NCBI GenBank assembly: GCA_012274445.1
Contig: JAAROD010000015.1
Span: 186,001-250,000, forward strand
From: Sclerotiophoma versabilis
Taxonomy: Eukaryota; Ascomycota; Dothideomycetes; Pleosporales; Didymellaceae
Direction: 5' to 3'
Length of the DNA stretch: 64,000 nucleotides
A model generated the notes under the pieces. It was not told the origin of the DNA, did no database searches, and worked only from the letters and a program-made list of their open reading frames with translations. Made by a program: the position numbers and the translations under genes. Positions 50,675 through 61,828 of the stretch are shown here, piece after piece; position 1 is the first letter of the stretch; every line of letters starts with the position of its first letter.

Positions 50675-53600
50675 ATGGGCGCGCCGCGACGAGCAGGCCA
50701 GCCCTTCCGCCGGGTGGGCAAAGGCGGGCAGTCAAACTACGGGCACAACAAACGCAAGACCGTTGACGCCGGTTCGCTAAGAAGCACCGAACAAACATCA
50801 CAGAACGAGAGGCTGGAATCCACACGCCTCGCGAACCGCATCGATGAGGCCATGGGCTTCCCGCGCTTCGAGTCCGGCAAGAAGAAGGTTGGGTGGCTCG
50901 TCAACATGCATTCGACGTCGATAGAAGACGAGCATGTGCCGGGCGGGAGAGCGGGTGTGGACTACTACTTCCTTGGCGAGGACGGCGACACATTCAAGGC
51001 GACGCTGGAGTATGATCCGTACTTCTTGCTCGCGGTGAAGAAGGGGAAAGAGCAGGAGGTCGAGGAGTGGTGTCGACGAGCCTTCGAAGGCCTTGTGAAG
51101 ACGTTTAAGAGGGTGGAGAAGGAGGATCTGTCCATGCCAAACCATCTCACCGGGTACAGGAGAACACTGCTACAGCTCAGCTTCGCAAACGTGAACGACC
51201 TCTTAGCAGTCCGCAAGGCAGTGGCGCCTATAGTGGAGAAGAACCAGAAAAACGTCAATGCCATGGACACGTACGCCGAGGTCGCGACAGCCAATGTGGA
51301 CATGGACTTTTACGACAATGACGATTACGAACACGAGAAACGATTTACGGCCGTGGTTGATTCCAGCGATTACATCCTTGACATTCGCGAATATGACGTC
51401 CCCTACCATGTCCGAGTCGCCATCGACAAAGACGTCAGGATTGGAAACTGGTATACGGTGGAGGCGAAGCATGGCGTTATCAGCATGACATGTATAGAGG
51501 ATCGTCTTACGCCCGCGGATCCCGTTGTCATGGCGTACGATATCGAGACCACGAAGCTGCCACTGAAGTTCCCCGATGCTGTCATCGACCAGATTATGAT
51601 GGTTTCGTACATGGTCGATGGACACGGGTTTCTGATAACGAACCGCGAGATTGTGTCGGAGGACATCCAGGACTTTGAGTATACACCGAAGCCCGAATAC
51701 CAAGGACCATTCATGATCTTCAACGAGCCAGATGAGAAGGCGCTGATTGAACGGTTCTTCGAGCACATCAAGGAAGCTAGGCCAACGGTCATGGTCACAT
51801 ACAACGGAGACTTTTTCGATTGGCCATTCGTCGAGGCAAGAGCTAGTGTGTTGGGTATCGATATGTATCAGGAGATTGGCTTCCGGAAGAACAGCGAGGA
51901 CATCTACCAGTCCGACTACTGCGCACATATGGATGCCTTCGCCTGGGTCAGTCGAGACAGTTATCTACCGCAAGGAAGTCGTGGTCTCAAGGCTGTGACC
52001 ATGGCCAAGCTGGGCTACGATCCTGACGAGCTGGACCCAGAGCTGATGACGCCATACGCTTCTGAACGACCGCAGACGCTGGCGGAGTACTCAGTCTCCG
52101 ATGCCGTTGCTACATACTATCTGTACATGAAATATGTGCATCCCTTCATCTTCGCTCTGTGCAAGATCATTCCGCTGGGTCCGGATGATACGCTGCGAAA
52201 GGGTACTGGTACCCTCTGCGAGATGTTGTTGATGGTGCAAGCATACCAGAAGGGCATCGTTCTTCCGAACAAGCATCAGGCACCCAAGGAAGCCTTCTGG
52301 GAAGGCCATCTATTGGAGTCTGAGACATACGTCGGAGGCCATGTCGAAAGTATTGAAGCTGGTGTCTTCCGCAGTGATATCCCATATGACTTTGCGGTAG
52401 ATCCTACGGCCATTGACGAGCTGATCCGAGATCTTGATGCTGCGTTGAAGTTTAGCATTGTAGTCGAAGAGAAGAAAAAACTGGAGGATATCACGAATTA
52501 CGAGGAAGTCAAGGGCCAAATCATCGAAAAACTGATGCAGCTAAAGAACACACCGAATCGAAATGAACGGCCACTCATCTACCACCTGGACGTCGCGTCT
52601 ATGTACCCTAACATCATGACGACAAATCGACTGCAGCCCGACTCTATGATTCAGGAGTCGAACTGTGCGGCCTGCGACTTCAACCGGCCAGGCAAAACGT
52701 GCGATCGCCGCATGCCATGGGCCTGGAGAGGCGAGTATCTCCCAGCCAAACGTGACGAATACAACATGGTACGGAACGCGCTTGAAAACGAGCGATTCCC
52801 CGGAAAGTACGCGAACTCGATGACAAGAACCTTCCAAGAGCTTTCAGTAGACGAGCAAGCTACTCTGGTCAGGAAGCGCTTGACAGACTACTCGAAGAAG
52901 ATCTATCACAAGATCCATGACCAAACAACAATCGAACGCGAAGCTATTATTTGCCAGCGCGAGAATCCCTTCTATGTTGACACAGTCGTGGCCTTCCGTG
53001 ACCGACGTTATGACTTCAAGGGCAAGCAGAAGGTGTGGAAGGGCAAGACCGAAGAGCTTAAGAAGGCTGGTGCACCGGCTGCGCAGGTCGAGGACGCAAA
53101 GAAGATGGTCGTCTTGTTTGACTCTATGCAACTGGCGCATAAGGTCATTCTGAACTCTTTCTATGGTTACGTCATGCGTAAGGGTTCGCGGTGGTACTCG
53201 CTCGAGATGGCTGGTGTCACTTGTTTAACTGGTGCGCGTATCATTCAGTTAGCCCGATCTCTCGTTGAGAGGATTGGAAGACCGCTTGAGCTCGACACTG
53301 ATGGTATCTGGGCCATTCTCCCAGCAACATTCCCGGAGAACTTTGCGTTCAAGATGAGCAACGGCAAGAAATTGACAATCTCGTATCCTTGTACGATGTT
53401 GAACCACCTGGTTCATGAACAGTACACGAACCACCAGTACGAAACGCTTGTAGATCCGCAAACGTTCAAATATGAGAAGCACAGCGACAACACCATCTTC
53501 TTCGAAGTCGATGGACCGTACAAAGCTATGATTCTGCCTACGTCGAAGGAGGAGGACAAAAACTTGAAAAAGCGCTACGCCGTATTCAACCACGACGGCA

Positions 53601-56600
53601 GTCTTGCGGAACTGAAGGGTTTCGAGGTAAAGCGACGTGGTGAGTTGAAGCTCATCAAGAACTTCCAGTCGCAGATCTTCAAGTTCTTCTTGGAAGGCAC
53701 TACACTTGAGGAGACTTACGGTGCTGTTGCGAACGTTGCCAACCGCTGGCTCGACATCCTGGACACACGTGGTGCGACGTTAGCGGACGAAGAGCTTGTT
53801 GATCTCATTGTCGAAAACAAAAGCATGACCAAAACGCTGGAGGAGTACGGAGCGCAAAAATCCACTGCTATCACCACCGCCAAACGCCTGGCTGAGTTTT
53901 TGGGCGAACAGATGGTCAAGGACAAGGGTCTGAACTGCAAATACATCATATCCTCACGACCACGAAATGCTCCTGTCACCGAGCGTGCTATCCCGTTGTC
54001 CATCTTCTCCGCCGAAGAGTCTGTCAAGCGCTACTTCCTGAGGAAGTGGATGCGTGAAGACCCAGGTGAGATGGATATCAGGAGCATCTTAGACTGGGAT
54101 TACTACCGTGAGCGTCTAGCGTCCGTCATCCAGAAGCTCATCACCATTCCTGCGGCACTCCAGAAAGTCAAGAACCCTTGTCCTAGGGTGCCTCATCCCG
54201 ACTGGCTTGCTAAAAGAATCCGCCAGAAGGAAGACAAGTTCCAACAGACGAAGATGACAGACACGTTTGCCAAGAGCAAGAAAGCCTTAACGAATGGTGA
54301 CGCAAATGTTGCTAACAATAAGCTTTCTGGGGACCTCGAGGACTTCGGCGCCCCCAAGCTGTCGCAACTCAAGAGAGGCGTTGCAACAAAGATGGTGGCT
54401 AAGCGGAAGGAGCCTGAACCTGCCGTGCCTGTTCAATCAGATCCGTACGCTGCGCTGCCCAAGGTCATGCCCGATATCAACAAAGACTATTCTGGCTGGC
54501 TCATGTACCAAAAGCAGAAGTGGAAGATCCAACGACAAGCAAGGAAACGCAGGCGGCAGCTGTTCGGAGAGAAACCTGTGGATGCTTCGGATGCCATCGG
54601 GACGCTGTTCAGGAACCAAGCGGAGATGCTGTTTATCAGCACCTGGCAGCTCATCCAACTACGACCAACAGAGACTCCAGGAGAGGTCAAGGCGTTCGTT
54701 TTGATCGACAAGAAGATTCACACACTGAAGATTGTGGTGCCGCGTCAACTTTACCTCAACCTCCGCAGCAAGGATCTACCTGATGTGTCGATCAGTGGAT
54801 GCTCTGTGGAGAAGGTGGTTAATCACACCCTGCCCAACGGACATCCGTCCATCCATCTGTTCAAGCTCGAGATGTCGGAGCAAACATATGTCCAGGAGGC
54901 CAGCAGTATCACAGCTCTGTTCAACCACCCAAGTGTGGAAGGCGTGTACGAAAAGCAAGTGCCACTGAACATCCGCGCCATCCTCGAGCTAGGTAGTACA
55001 TGCACCTTCGACGAGACGCAGAAAGGTGTTCTTGGTAGGGGGCTGGAGCAAGGTTTCGATCTGTCATCCCTGCGCAAAATACCTTCGAAGAAACTGTATC
55101 TCTCTGATGCTTCGTTCACATACCTTTATGTGTACCACGTCAGCAGTGGAGACCGCAATGTCTATGCAATTTTCTCTACTTCGAAGAATGACGCGCATAT
55201 TGTCATACAGAACAAATCAAAGGACTCCCAGGGCATGCCTAATGTCGACAGGATATACGCCGATGCGCTTCAACGCCGGATGCAAGATGCCCAAGGCGAG
55301 CCATGGCAGACGGCTATCGAGTACCAAGAGGATATCCACTTCAAGACCACCGTCGTGACGACCAGACGGAAAGCATTGCTGGAACTCGGCGACGTTATCA
55401 AAAAGATCAAGACTGACGAGGGCAAGCCGGTCATTGTTGTTATGCAGTCACCCAACCAAGCACTGTTATCCCACGACATCCCTTTGTTGAAGGATCTACC
55501 AATTTTGTCGCTACATCCAGATGAGTCTGACAAGCAACTCCCTCCTCTTGGCTGGCAATCCTTCATCGCGAAGCGCATTGTAAGCCACTATCTTGATCTT
55601 GGCTCATGGGCATCTCATCTCATGGAACTTGCGCGTTACGGCGACATTCCACTGTGTAACCTGGAGAGCAATGATCCGCGTTTCCTCATCGACATCGCTT
55701 ACGCTAGACGTCTGCAAAAGGACCGAGTCATCCTTTGGTGGTCTGGTCAGGCCAAACCCGATCATGCCGGCTATGAGAAGGATGACATACTCGGCCCTCT
55801 GGAAACGGTCGAAATGCCATCCATCAACAATCCCGGAACCTACTCTTCAGTATGCATCGACTTGAACCTGCGCAACCTTGCCATCAACACCATCCTCTCC
55901 TCATCTCTAGTCAATGACCTTGAAGGTGCAGATAGTGTGTCATTCAATCCTGCAGCGCCGTCTCATGATTCAACGGATGACGGTACAAATACTATCTACT
56001 CCGATAACGCTTTTGCATCTGCCGGCATTATCGTCCTTCGTGAGATGGTAAAAACATGGTGGGGTGAAGCCATGAGCGCAGCAAACGGGTACAGCATGGC
56101 GGATGTCATGATCCAGCACCTCGTGCGATGGGTCAGTTCACCAGGATCATTCCTCTACGACCGCAGTTTGCATTATTACGTGCAGATGATGAGCAAGAAG
56201 ACGCTGCAGCAACTTATGTCGGACTTCAAACGCGTGGGCAGCCACATTATCTTTGCCTCCCCTAACCGGCTGCTACTGCAGACGACGAAAGCTGAGGTTG
56301 GCAATGCATACGCGTATAGTCAGTATATCATCAAGACTATCAAGGCGAGACCGCTGTTTCAGTTCATGGATCTGGAGATCAAGGAGTACTGGGACTACCT
56401 TGTGTGGTACGACGCCTTCAACTATGGCGGCCGAGGCACCGCCACTATCGTCGAGGAAGACCACCAGACGCTAGACGACATCATGTGCTGGCAGCTCGCG
56501 ACTTTCTTACCTCTAACCCTGCAGCCTGTCTTTGAGCAGTGGGTCCTTGAGTTCATCGAGCTCATGCACGCTCGTAAACGCCCACCTCCCGGCCCTGACG

Positions 56601-57385
56601 GTTCCACGCCACGTGTAACACAGATTCCACTCCGCCCGCTCACCATCGACCCGGATGAGAAGACTCAGATCCTACCCAAGACCTTCACAAAGGGCTTGTA
56701 CAAGCACATATCCACTCTGCTTCGCCGACAGCACACAGAGATTCTGCATCCCGAGCTTGCAGCAGATTATACATTCCCTTCCCTCCCTGGCTCACACCTG
56801 AAGCTTTCAAATCCGGTTCTGCAGCTCGTCAAGAGCATCTGCCAAGTCCTCTCCCTCGACCGGGCAATCACGCTCGAAGCTCGGCTGCTTCGAAAAGAGC
56901 TGCTTCACCTCTTCGAGATCCGCGAATTCAGTGCTGAAGCCACCTTCGCGAACCCGTCCGCTGCGCTCGTTGTAAGAGGCGTCGTCTGCGACGAATGCAC
57001 AAGCAGCCGGGACCTGGACCTGTGCCGCGACGCATCCCTCCTACCCCCAGTCGTCGACGGTGACGCGCCTGCCGTGCTGCCCAAGTGGAAGTGCGAGAAT
57101 CCCGCGTGCGCAGCTCCCTACGACAGGCTCCGCATTGAAGAGCAGCTGGTCGCCGACGTCCAGAGGGCGGTGCTCGAGTGGTGCACGCAGGATCTCAAAT
57201 GTGGCAAGTGCAAGAGGCTAAGGAGTAACGAGTTCATGGAGCATTGTGCGTGTGCGGGCGAGTGGGTGGCGACCAAGGACCGCGCCGAGGTGAGGAAGAG
57301 GATGGGTGTGTATGCGCGAGTGGCCGAATTTTACGGGCTGAAGATGGTGGAGTCCGTTGTGCAGGAATGTCTGGAAGGATTTTAG
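50675..57385 (+). CDS. POL2: DNA polymerase epsilon catalytic subunit
   Basis: The leading-strand replicative polymerase with 3'-5' proofreading. One uninterrupted exon encodes 2236 residues, close to yeast Pol2 (2222). The order is: an N-terminal domain; the exonuclease domain with Exo I in AYDIETTKLP (Asp/Glu about 288-290) and later NGDFFDWPF; and polymerase motif A DVASMYPNIM (about 638). An NCAACDFNRPGKTCDRRMPWAWRGEY segment follows with the family's [4Fe-4S]-binding Cys. Then come motif B around NSFYGYVMRKGSRWYS and motif C ELDTDGIW (about 872-878). The inactivated C-terminal polymerase half runs to about 2090. The C-terminal zinc modules (CDEC...C, WKCENPAC, LKCGKCKRLRSNEF...CAC) bind Dpb2 in the family. 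All catalytic residues seen are intact. Confidence 0.97.
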   Translation: MGAPRRAGQPFRRVGKGGQSNYGHNKRKTVDAGSLRSTEQTSQNERLESTRLANRIDEAMGFPRFESGKKKVGWLVNMHSTSIEDEHVPGGRAGVDYYFLGEDGDTFKATLEYDPYFLLAVKKGKEQEVEEWCRRAFEGLVKTFKRVEKEDLSMPNHLTGYRRTLLQLSFANVNDLLAVRKAVAPIVEKNQKNVNAMDTYAEVATANVDMDFYDNDDYEHEKRFTAVVDSSDYILDIREYDVPYHVRVAIDKDVRIGNWYTVEAKHGVISMTCIEDRLTPADPVVMAYDIETTKLPLKFPDAVIDQIMMVSYMVDGHGFLITNREIVSEDIQDFEYTPKPEYQGPFMIFNEPDEKALIERFFEHIKEARPTVMVTYNGDFFDWPFVEARASVLGIDMYQEIGFRKNSEDIYQSDYCAHMDAFAWVSRDSYLPQGSRGLKAVTMAKLGYDPDELDPELMTPYASERPQTLAEYSVSDAVATYYLYMKYVHPFIFALCKIIPLGPDDTLRKGTGTLCEMLLMVQAYQKGIVLPNKHQAPKEAFWEGHLLESETYVGGHVESIEAGVFRSDIPYDFAVDPTAIDELIRDLDAALKFSIVVEEKKKLEDITNYEEVKGQIIEKLMQLKNTPNRNERPLIYHLDVASMYPNIMTTNRLQPDSMIQESNCAACDFNRPGKTCDRRMPWAWRGEYLPAKRDEYNMVRNALENERFPGKYANSMTRTFQELSVDEQATLVRKRLTDYSKKIYHKIHDQTTIEREAIICQRENPFYVDTVVAFRDRRYDFKGKQKVWKGKTEELKKAGAPAAQVEDAKKMVVLFDSMQLAHKVILNSFYGYVMRKGSRWYSLEMAGVTCLTGARIIQLARSLVERIGRPLELDTDGIWAILPATFPENFAFKMSNGKKLTISYPCTMLNHLVHEQYTNHQYETLVDPQTFKYEKHSDNTIFFEVDGPYKAMILPTSKEEDKNLKKRYAVFNHDGSLAELKGFEVKRRGELKLIKNFQSQIFKFFLEGTTLEETYGAVANVANRWLDILDTRGATLADEELVDLIVENKSMTKTLEEYGAQKSTAITTAKRLAEFLGEQMVKDKGLNCKYIISSRPRNAPVTERAIPLSIFSAEESVKRYFLRKWMREDPGEMDIRSILDWDYYRERLASVIQKLITIPAALQKVKNPCPRVPHPDWLAKRIRQKEDKFQQTKMTDTFAKSKKALTNGDANVANNKLSGDLEDFGAPKLSQLKRGVATKMVAKRKEPEPAVPVQSDPYAALPKVMPDINKDYSGWLMYQKQKWKIQRQARKRRRQLFGEKPVDASDAIGTLFRNQAEMLFISTWQLIQLRPTETPGEVKAFVLIDKKIHTLKIVVPRQLYLNLRSKDLPDVSISGCSVEKVVNHTLPNGHPSIHLFKLEMSEQTYVQEASSITALFNHPSVEGVYEKQVPLNIRAILELGSTCTFDETQKGVLGRGLEQGFDLSSLRKIPSKKLYLSDASFTYLYVYHVSSGDRNVYAIFSTSKNDAHIVIQNKSKDSQGMPNVDRIYADALQRRMQDAQGEPWQTAIEYQEDIHFKTTVVTTRRKALLELGDVIKKIKTDEGKPVIVVMQSPNQALLSHDIPLLKDLPILSLHPDESDKQLPPLGWQSFIAKRIVSHYLDLGSWASHLMELARYGDIPLCNLESNDPRFLIDIAYARRLQKDRVILWWSGQAKPDHAGYEKDDILGPLETVEMPSINNPGTYSSVCIDLNLRNLAINTILSSSLVNDLEGADSVSFNPAAPSHDSTDDGTNTIYSDNAFASAGIIVLREMVKTWWGEAMSAANGYSMADVMIQHLVRWVSSPGSFLYDRSLHYYVQMMSKKTLQQLMSDFKRVGSHIIFASPNRLLLQTTKAEVGNAYAYSQYIIKTIKARPLFQFMDLEIKEYWDYLVWYDAFNYGGRGTATIVEEDHQTLDDIMCWQLATFLPLTLQPVFEQWVLEFIELMHARKRPPPGPDGSTPRVTQIPLRPLTIDPDEKTQILPKTFTKGLYKHISTLLRRQHTEILHPELAADYTFPSLPGSHLKLSNPVLQLVKSICQVLSLDRAITLEARLLRKELLHLFEIREFSAEATFANPSAALVVRGVVCDECTSSRDLDLCRDASLLPPVVDGDAPAVLPKWKCENPACAAPYDRLRIEEQLVADVQRAVLEWCTQDLKCGKCKRLRSNEFMEHCACAGEWVATKDRAEVRKRMGVYARVAEFYGLKMVESVVQECLEGF

Positions 57386-58566
57386 ATATGCGCGGCTATA
57401 AGTGTAGCTGGGAGTTCTTGATGTTTCTTGGAGCTTAGCAAGGCGTTAAAGGGGTGGGCATACATCAGCATACCTTTCATGCTGGAGTCAGATAGGTTCT
57501 GTCCGCAACTCACTTTTCAATGTTACTACTCGACTTCGCTGAGGAAATAACACTTTTCTTTTTGATGCTGCTTTGAAAATCTAACGCCACGCCTTTGTGT
57601 AGGATCACATCGCCACAGTGCCCTGACTAGTGGTAGTTTCTGTACGTGTGCGTCCCTTAGCTGTACACGCTTTTGGGTCTTTAAATTGTGAATGTGACTG
57701 TCCTAGGACTACCGGAATGAGCTCATAGACAATATTCTTACGTCATTTTTTGCACTTCATACTCTCAACCAGAACAACATCAGAACCAATCCACACCGCA
57801 TGTTTCAGATCTACAGCGGCAAGACGTTATGGGGACGGTGTCTTATCCGCTTGATGTACCCGCATCACAGGAGAGAAAGGGTCAGCCACCACGCTGTGAA
57901 CATGTCTGACGCACTGGTCTTTCGGAGGAAGTCTGTCGACAGGGAAAATAAACCCCTTCCTTGTGTACGCTACGTTGTAAGTATCTACTAAGCCATGGCT
58001 GCTCTGGGTTTGAAGATTCTTGATAATCCTCTAAGTGTGGGCGCAGTGGCTCGATCGTTGCATGCTCAGGGACCTATTTTTCACTAGACTGGCTAATGAA
58101 CACTTTGCTAGATTCAGTGTTGATAATGGCTTCGTTTTAGGTACGCTTACCGCTGCTGTAGCTGCTGAGCAGCAAGATGGGGTGGATGAGGTTTTGTCTT
58201 GCATCCATCTTGCGAGATCCTACGAATGTTGAGCTATAAGTGGAAGTACGTGTCGAGCGATGAAGATCGGTTCGTGCACACATCAAGTAGAATATGTAGA
58301 GTTGGCGATGGAAGCTGCCATGCCATTACCCTACATTCAAACACCAATACCCTACATTCAAACACCAAGAATCCTCGTTGGCAGTGTCACACAATATTGA
58401 TCGTACTGTAGAGGTGAAAGTAGAGTTGCAGCTAGCGCGCGAGTGTCGAGGTGAAGGCAGCACCGCCATTTTCCTTTCTTTTTGAGTCTCGACTTCGGTC
58501 GAGCCATAATATCAACACCATTCCATTGCCATTTCTGCGCCGATACAACACCACGCCTATTCCGCC
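57386..58566. other. Intergenic region
   Basis: About 1.2 kb after POL2. It holds a 21-bp tandem duplication (below) and only short frames without recognisable domains. Confidence 0.45.
58327..58368. repeat. 21-bp perfect tandem duplication
   Basis: Two identical copies, 58327-58347 and 58348-58368, of a unit that starts taccctacattc. It lies about 200 bp upstream of the next gene. Confidence 0.85.
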
Positions 58567-59864
58567 ATGTTGCTACAAGAGCTTCCTTCGGAGCTCTTCG
58601 CCAAAATCATCGGTGCACTTGCGCGTGTGCTAGAAGCCAAACGTTTGGTAGATCACCGCCTTGTATCCCGTGGGTAATCTCTTCTCTTTGTAGTACGGCT
58701 GTTGTTCTGATTTCAATAGCCAAGTTCAACAGCTTCATCATGGACCATGTCCTCAATGTCGTAGCGAGGCGCTGCATCACTGGCTCGCTGACCGGAAACG
58801 AGGCGTATAAGCAGCTCTTCAAACACCATGCCGGTAAGATATTGACCAAGAAGCTCATGTATCATGGAACTACTTCGAACTCCTTCCTCCAATTTCTAAA
58901 GCACCTTGTCGATACTTTTATGTCTCTCGAGAGGCATCTGAGCTCCAAGAAGGAATATGAGCTGCGTGAACAGTATACCGGACACATTTGCCATGCCGTC
59001 ATCGCCCTCGAGCCTGAGCATCTGCGATCCTACATATTGGAAGGAGCACCAGTAACTACACGAGCATTGAAGCTCTCTCAAAGCACGTCAGTCGCCATAG
59101 CTGCCGCTGTTGGAGATGTTCCAATGGTTCTGCACAGATTGTCGAGTGTAAAGGACATCCTTCGCGCAGAACCGGGCTTTCCTAACGCTCTCAACGCTGC
59201 CGTCGCTGCCAGTCAGACATGGATGGTCGAAATGATGCTGAACTATATCCATGATACGATTAAAAGGCCTTGGGAGACCAAGAACAAGACATGGGATGAG
59301 ATGCGTGCAGCCGCCACCGGCTTGTACGATGCGCTCCTGGTTGCCGTTCGCCTTCATAACCACGAGATTGCCAACATGATCGTCCAAGCCCTTGCGCAGA
59401 ATGAAGCGCTTGGCCATTCAATCGCTCCGAAACTACGCAGACAGTTTCACGAGGCCTGCGTCTGTCATGAAAATGTCGAGTTCTACAGCCGGGTCCTCCA
59501 CTACAAGCGACACAGAACCTGGGAGGCTCTCAAAAAGACAGATGATGAATCACAGAAGCCTGCGGAGGACGAGGTCAGATACCTGCTGAAGAGATGCAGC
59601 AAATGGATGCTTCGTCGTCTCATCGAAACACAACAACTCGAACCCAACTACGTTGGTCAGTACGACACACCCATCTTTCTCGCTCTGTCAGTACGACGCC
59701 GGGAGCTTGTCAAGGTCCTTCTGGAGGGAGGTGTGGGCATAGACGGCTTTCCACGCCGCGGAGGGGGTACTACAATGTATAGAGCGGGTTTGATGGGCTG
59801 GCACCGCAATGCTACGTATCTCAAACTGCATCATTTCGCGCATTGCGTCGCCGCATCCGAGTGA
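58567..59864 (+). CDS. F-box-like protein with ankyrin-like C-terminus
   Basis: Two exons, 58567-58669 and 58720-59864, join in phase 1 across a 50-nt intron (GTGGGT...CAATAG), giving 415 residues. The N-terminus MLLQELPSELFAKIIGALARVLEAKRLVDHRLVS resembles the first helices of an F-box, which would link to Skp1 and a cullin ubiquitin ligase. The body is alpha-helical. Near the end, DTPIFLALSVRRRELVKVLLEGGVGIDGF is a good ankyrin-type repeat. Many fungal proteins of unknown role combine an F-box-like start with ankyrin repeats. The exact donor is uncertain because a second GT lies 4 nt downstream, but only the one used keeps the frame. Confidence 0.62.
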
Positions 59865-60124
59865 CTTGCGTATATCTTGAAGTCAACGGATTTCAAGAAT
59901 ATGAACTGGAAACCAGTCAAAGTTATGTGGATACTTCAAATAAGGGGTTGAACGTTACCCGGCTGTAGATGGATAGGGTCTACATACAACCACGGTTCAT
60001 GGCGAACCAAAAAGCCCTTGAATTTCAGCAGTAGTGATTATCAAATCCAAGCTCTTGAATTTCCTCACCACTTCATCTCACTACACATTACCAAGTTACC
60101 AAAGCACATCTGCAGTCATCCACG

Positions 60125-60979
60125 ATGTCTGCATCCAGCAAATCTACTGTTACCAGCTACGCTATGCTGGCGTTCCCCCTTCGACCATTCAGCACCTTAC
60201 TGTTGAAACTGCCCGTAGAGTTGATTCTTGAGATCCTGGGGTATGCACTATCTCTTCCCGGAGTTATTTCAAACCCACAATTTTGCGGAGGAGAGTGCGA
60301 ATGGCCATCTTGCCAGTGTCGAGATGGCGTTTGGAAGCGCATCCCGGCGGAACAACTCACAAAAGACATATTGGTACCATTCTCAGCAGCACCACATCCA
60401 ATCCCAAGGCTTGCACAGCTGGTCTTCTACAAAGCCAACACTTTCCACTTTTGTGGTCCGCAGAATGATGGAACCTGGTCAGGTCCTGGTTTCTGGCTTC
60501 CCCCTGTGGGCGTTCGTCACTGGATCCGACACTTGGAAGTCGAAATCCAAATCGCGAACCCACGGTCTGGATCATTCCTCCATCAATCCACGGCAGGACT
60601 AGCAAAAGCTATGGCTCCTATGCTAGACTGGGAATTTTTGCGACGGCTACAGCGAGGGGTCCACGGGTTCACGGCATTGAGGACCTTGAAGTTGAAGTTT
60701 GAGGCGATGTTTATTACGAAAGGCACAGTACTCCAACTCCTTGACAATGATCTAGGCATGCTCGAACCTTTCTGTTTTCAGACACAGATAATTGTCGTCG
60801 AAGCATGCTCTGCCTATCCGGTATTCCTGGATGATGATGTAATGTCTGGCGATGTAGTCCGCGATGGACGCTTGGAAAGGGTTCTGGCGAAGTATGTGTC
60901 TGCGACCGGCAAGCAACAATCGTTGGAAGATAAAGATGCTGCTGGTGCAGCGACGCTCTTGTGGCAGGAACATCGATGA
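60125..60979 (+). CDS. F-box-like hypothetical protein
   Basis: A single exon encodes 284 residues. The segment FSTLLLKLPVELILEILGYALSLPGVIS (about 22-49) is F-box-like (LPxELxxxIL). A Cys-containing loop follows (CGGECEWPSCQCRDGVW). The rest includes RLAQLVFYKANTFHFCGP, a VRHWIRHLEVEI segment and TALRTLKLKFEAM, typical of fungal F-box-like proteins that measure leucine-rich distances without clear repeats. The substrate is unknown. It is the second F-box-like gene in 2.5 kb, in the same orientation as its neighbour, but the two bodies do not look alike. Confidence 0.65.
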   Translation: MSASSKSTVTSYAMLAFPLRPFSTLLLKLPVELILEILGYALSLPGVISNPQFCGGECEWPSCQCRDGVWKRIPAEQLTKDILVPFSAAPHPIPRLAQLVFYKANTFHFCGPQNDGTWSGPGFWLPPVGVRHWIRHLEVEIQIANPRSGSFLHQSTAGLAKAMAPMLDWEFLRRLQRGVHGFTALRTLKLKFEAMFITKGTVLQLLDNDLGMLEPFCFQTQIIVVEACSAYPVFLDDDVMSGDVVRDGRLERVLAKYVSATGKQQSLEDKDAAGAATLLWQEHR

Positions 60980-61828
60980 AGGGAAGTTGCGTGATTATAG
61001 TTTAGTAGCTTGAGAGTAGAAAAGAAGAAATCAGAGAGGAAGAGGAGATAATCAAAGTAGAACCCAGTACTACCCAGTCATCAACACGATGTAGCCATGG
61101 ATAGGTAAGCCTATTGGGAAAGACTGACAGTGTGGATTTCATATCAACGTGCGTTGCTTAATTCGGTATCTTTAGGTCGTGATCCGCGTTGCACCGCATT
61201 TAGAATTCGGACCTTGCGGTTTCACAGCGTTGAGGACACTGTGACTGATATTTGTAGGCGCTTACTATTTCCCTACAGAGCAGAGTGCTCCCTGGGCTTA
61301 GAAATTGGAAGAGCCTCATGAGCGCTTCACAACAATACTCCTAGAACGTATGTTTACGACCGGTCTGCCGCAAGTCTTTGCCTAAAAGGCAAGAATTATG
61401 CTCACGATTTGATGTTTTGCTTGGAAATTACGGTCTGGTTTGACGCCTTCGCTTTTGCTGTGGTTCTTCACAGGAGGTAGCATTTTGGAAACTGACGAGT
61501 CTATCTTGACCGAAAGTTGAGTGGATGTTGGTCAACATATAGTTTTGAATTACTACAGTTGGTCGAAGCATTGCATTGTGGAAATTGCATCGACAATAGA
61601 AATAATGTGAAATGTGAGTGCAGACCAGGCGGGGAGGCGCGTCCATAAGATCACCACCATTCCCAATTAGGTACAGTGACGCACTTACCGCGGCCGTTAT
61701 TCGGGGCTGCCGCTCAAGTGTTGATGCGCACAACCAAACACCACCAACTGCTTTGCGCCTCGTACGATAACTCCCCGAGCCTGCGTTGCCAGGGACAATG
61801 ATTTTGGTGGCTGGTCCGCGAACACAGT
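60980..61828. other. Intergenic region
   Basis: About 850 bp without a supported gene, ending in the LDB17 promoter. Confidence 0.45.
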
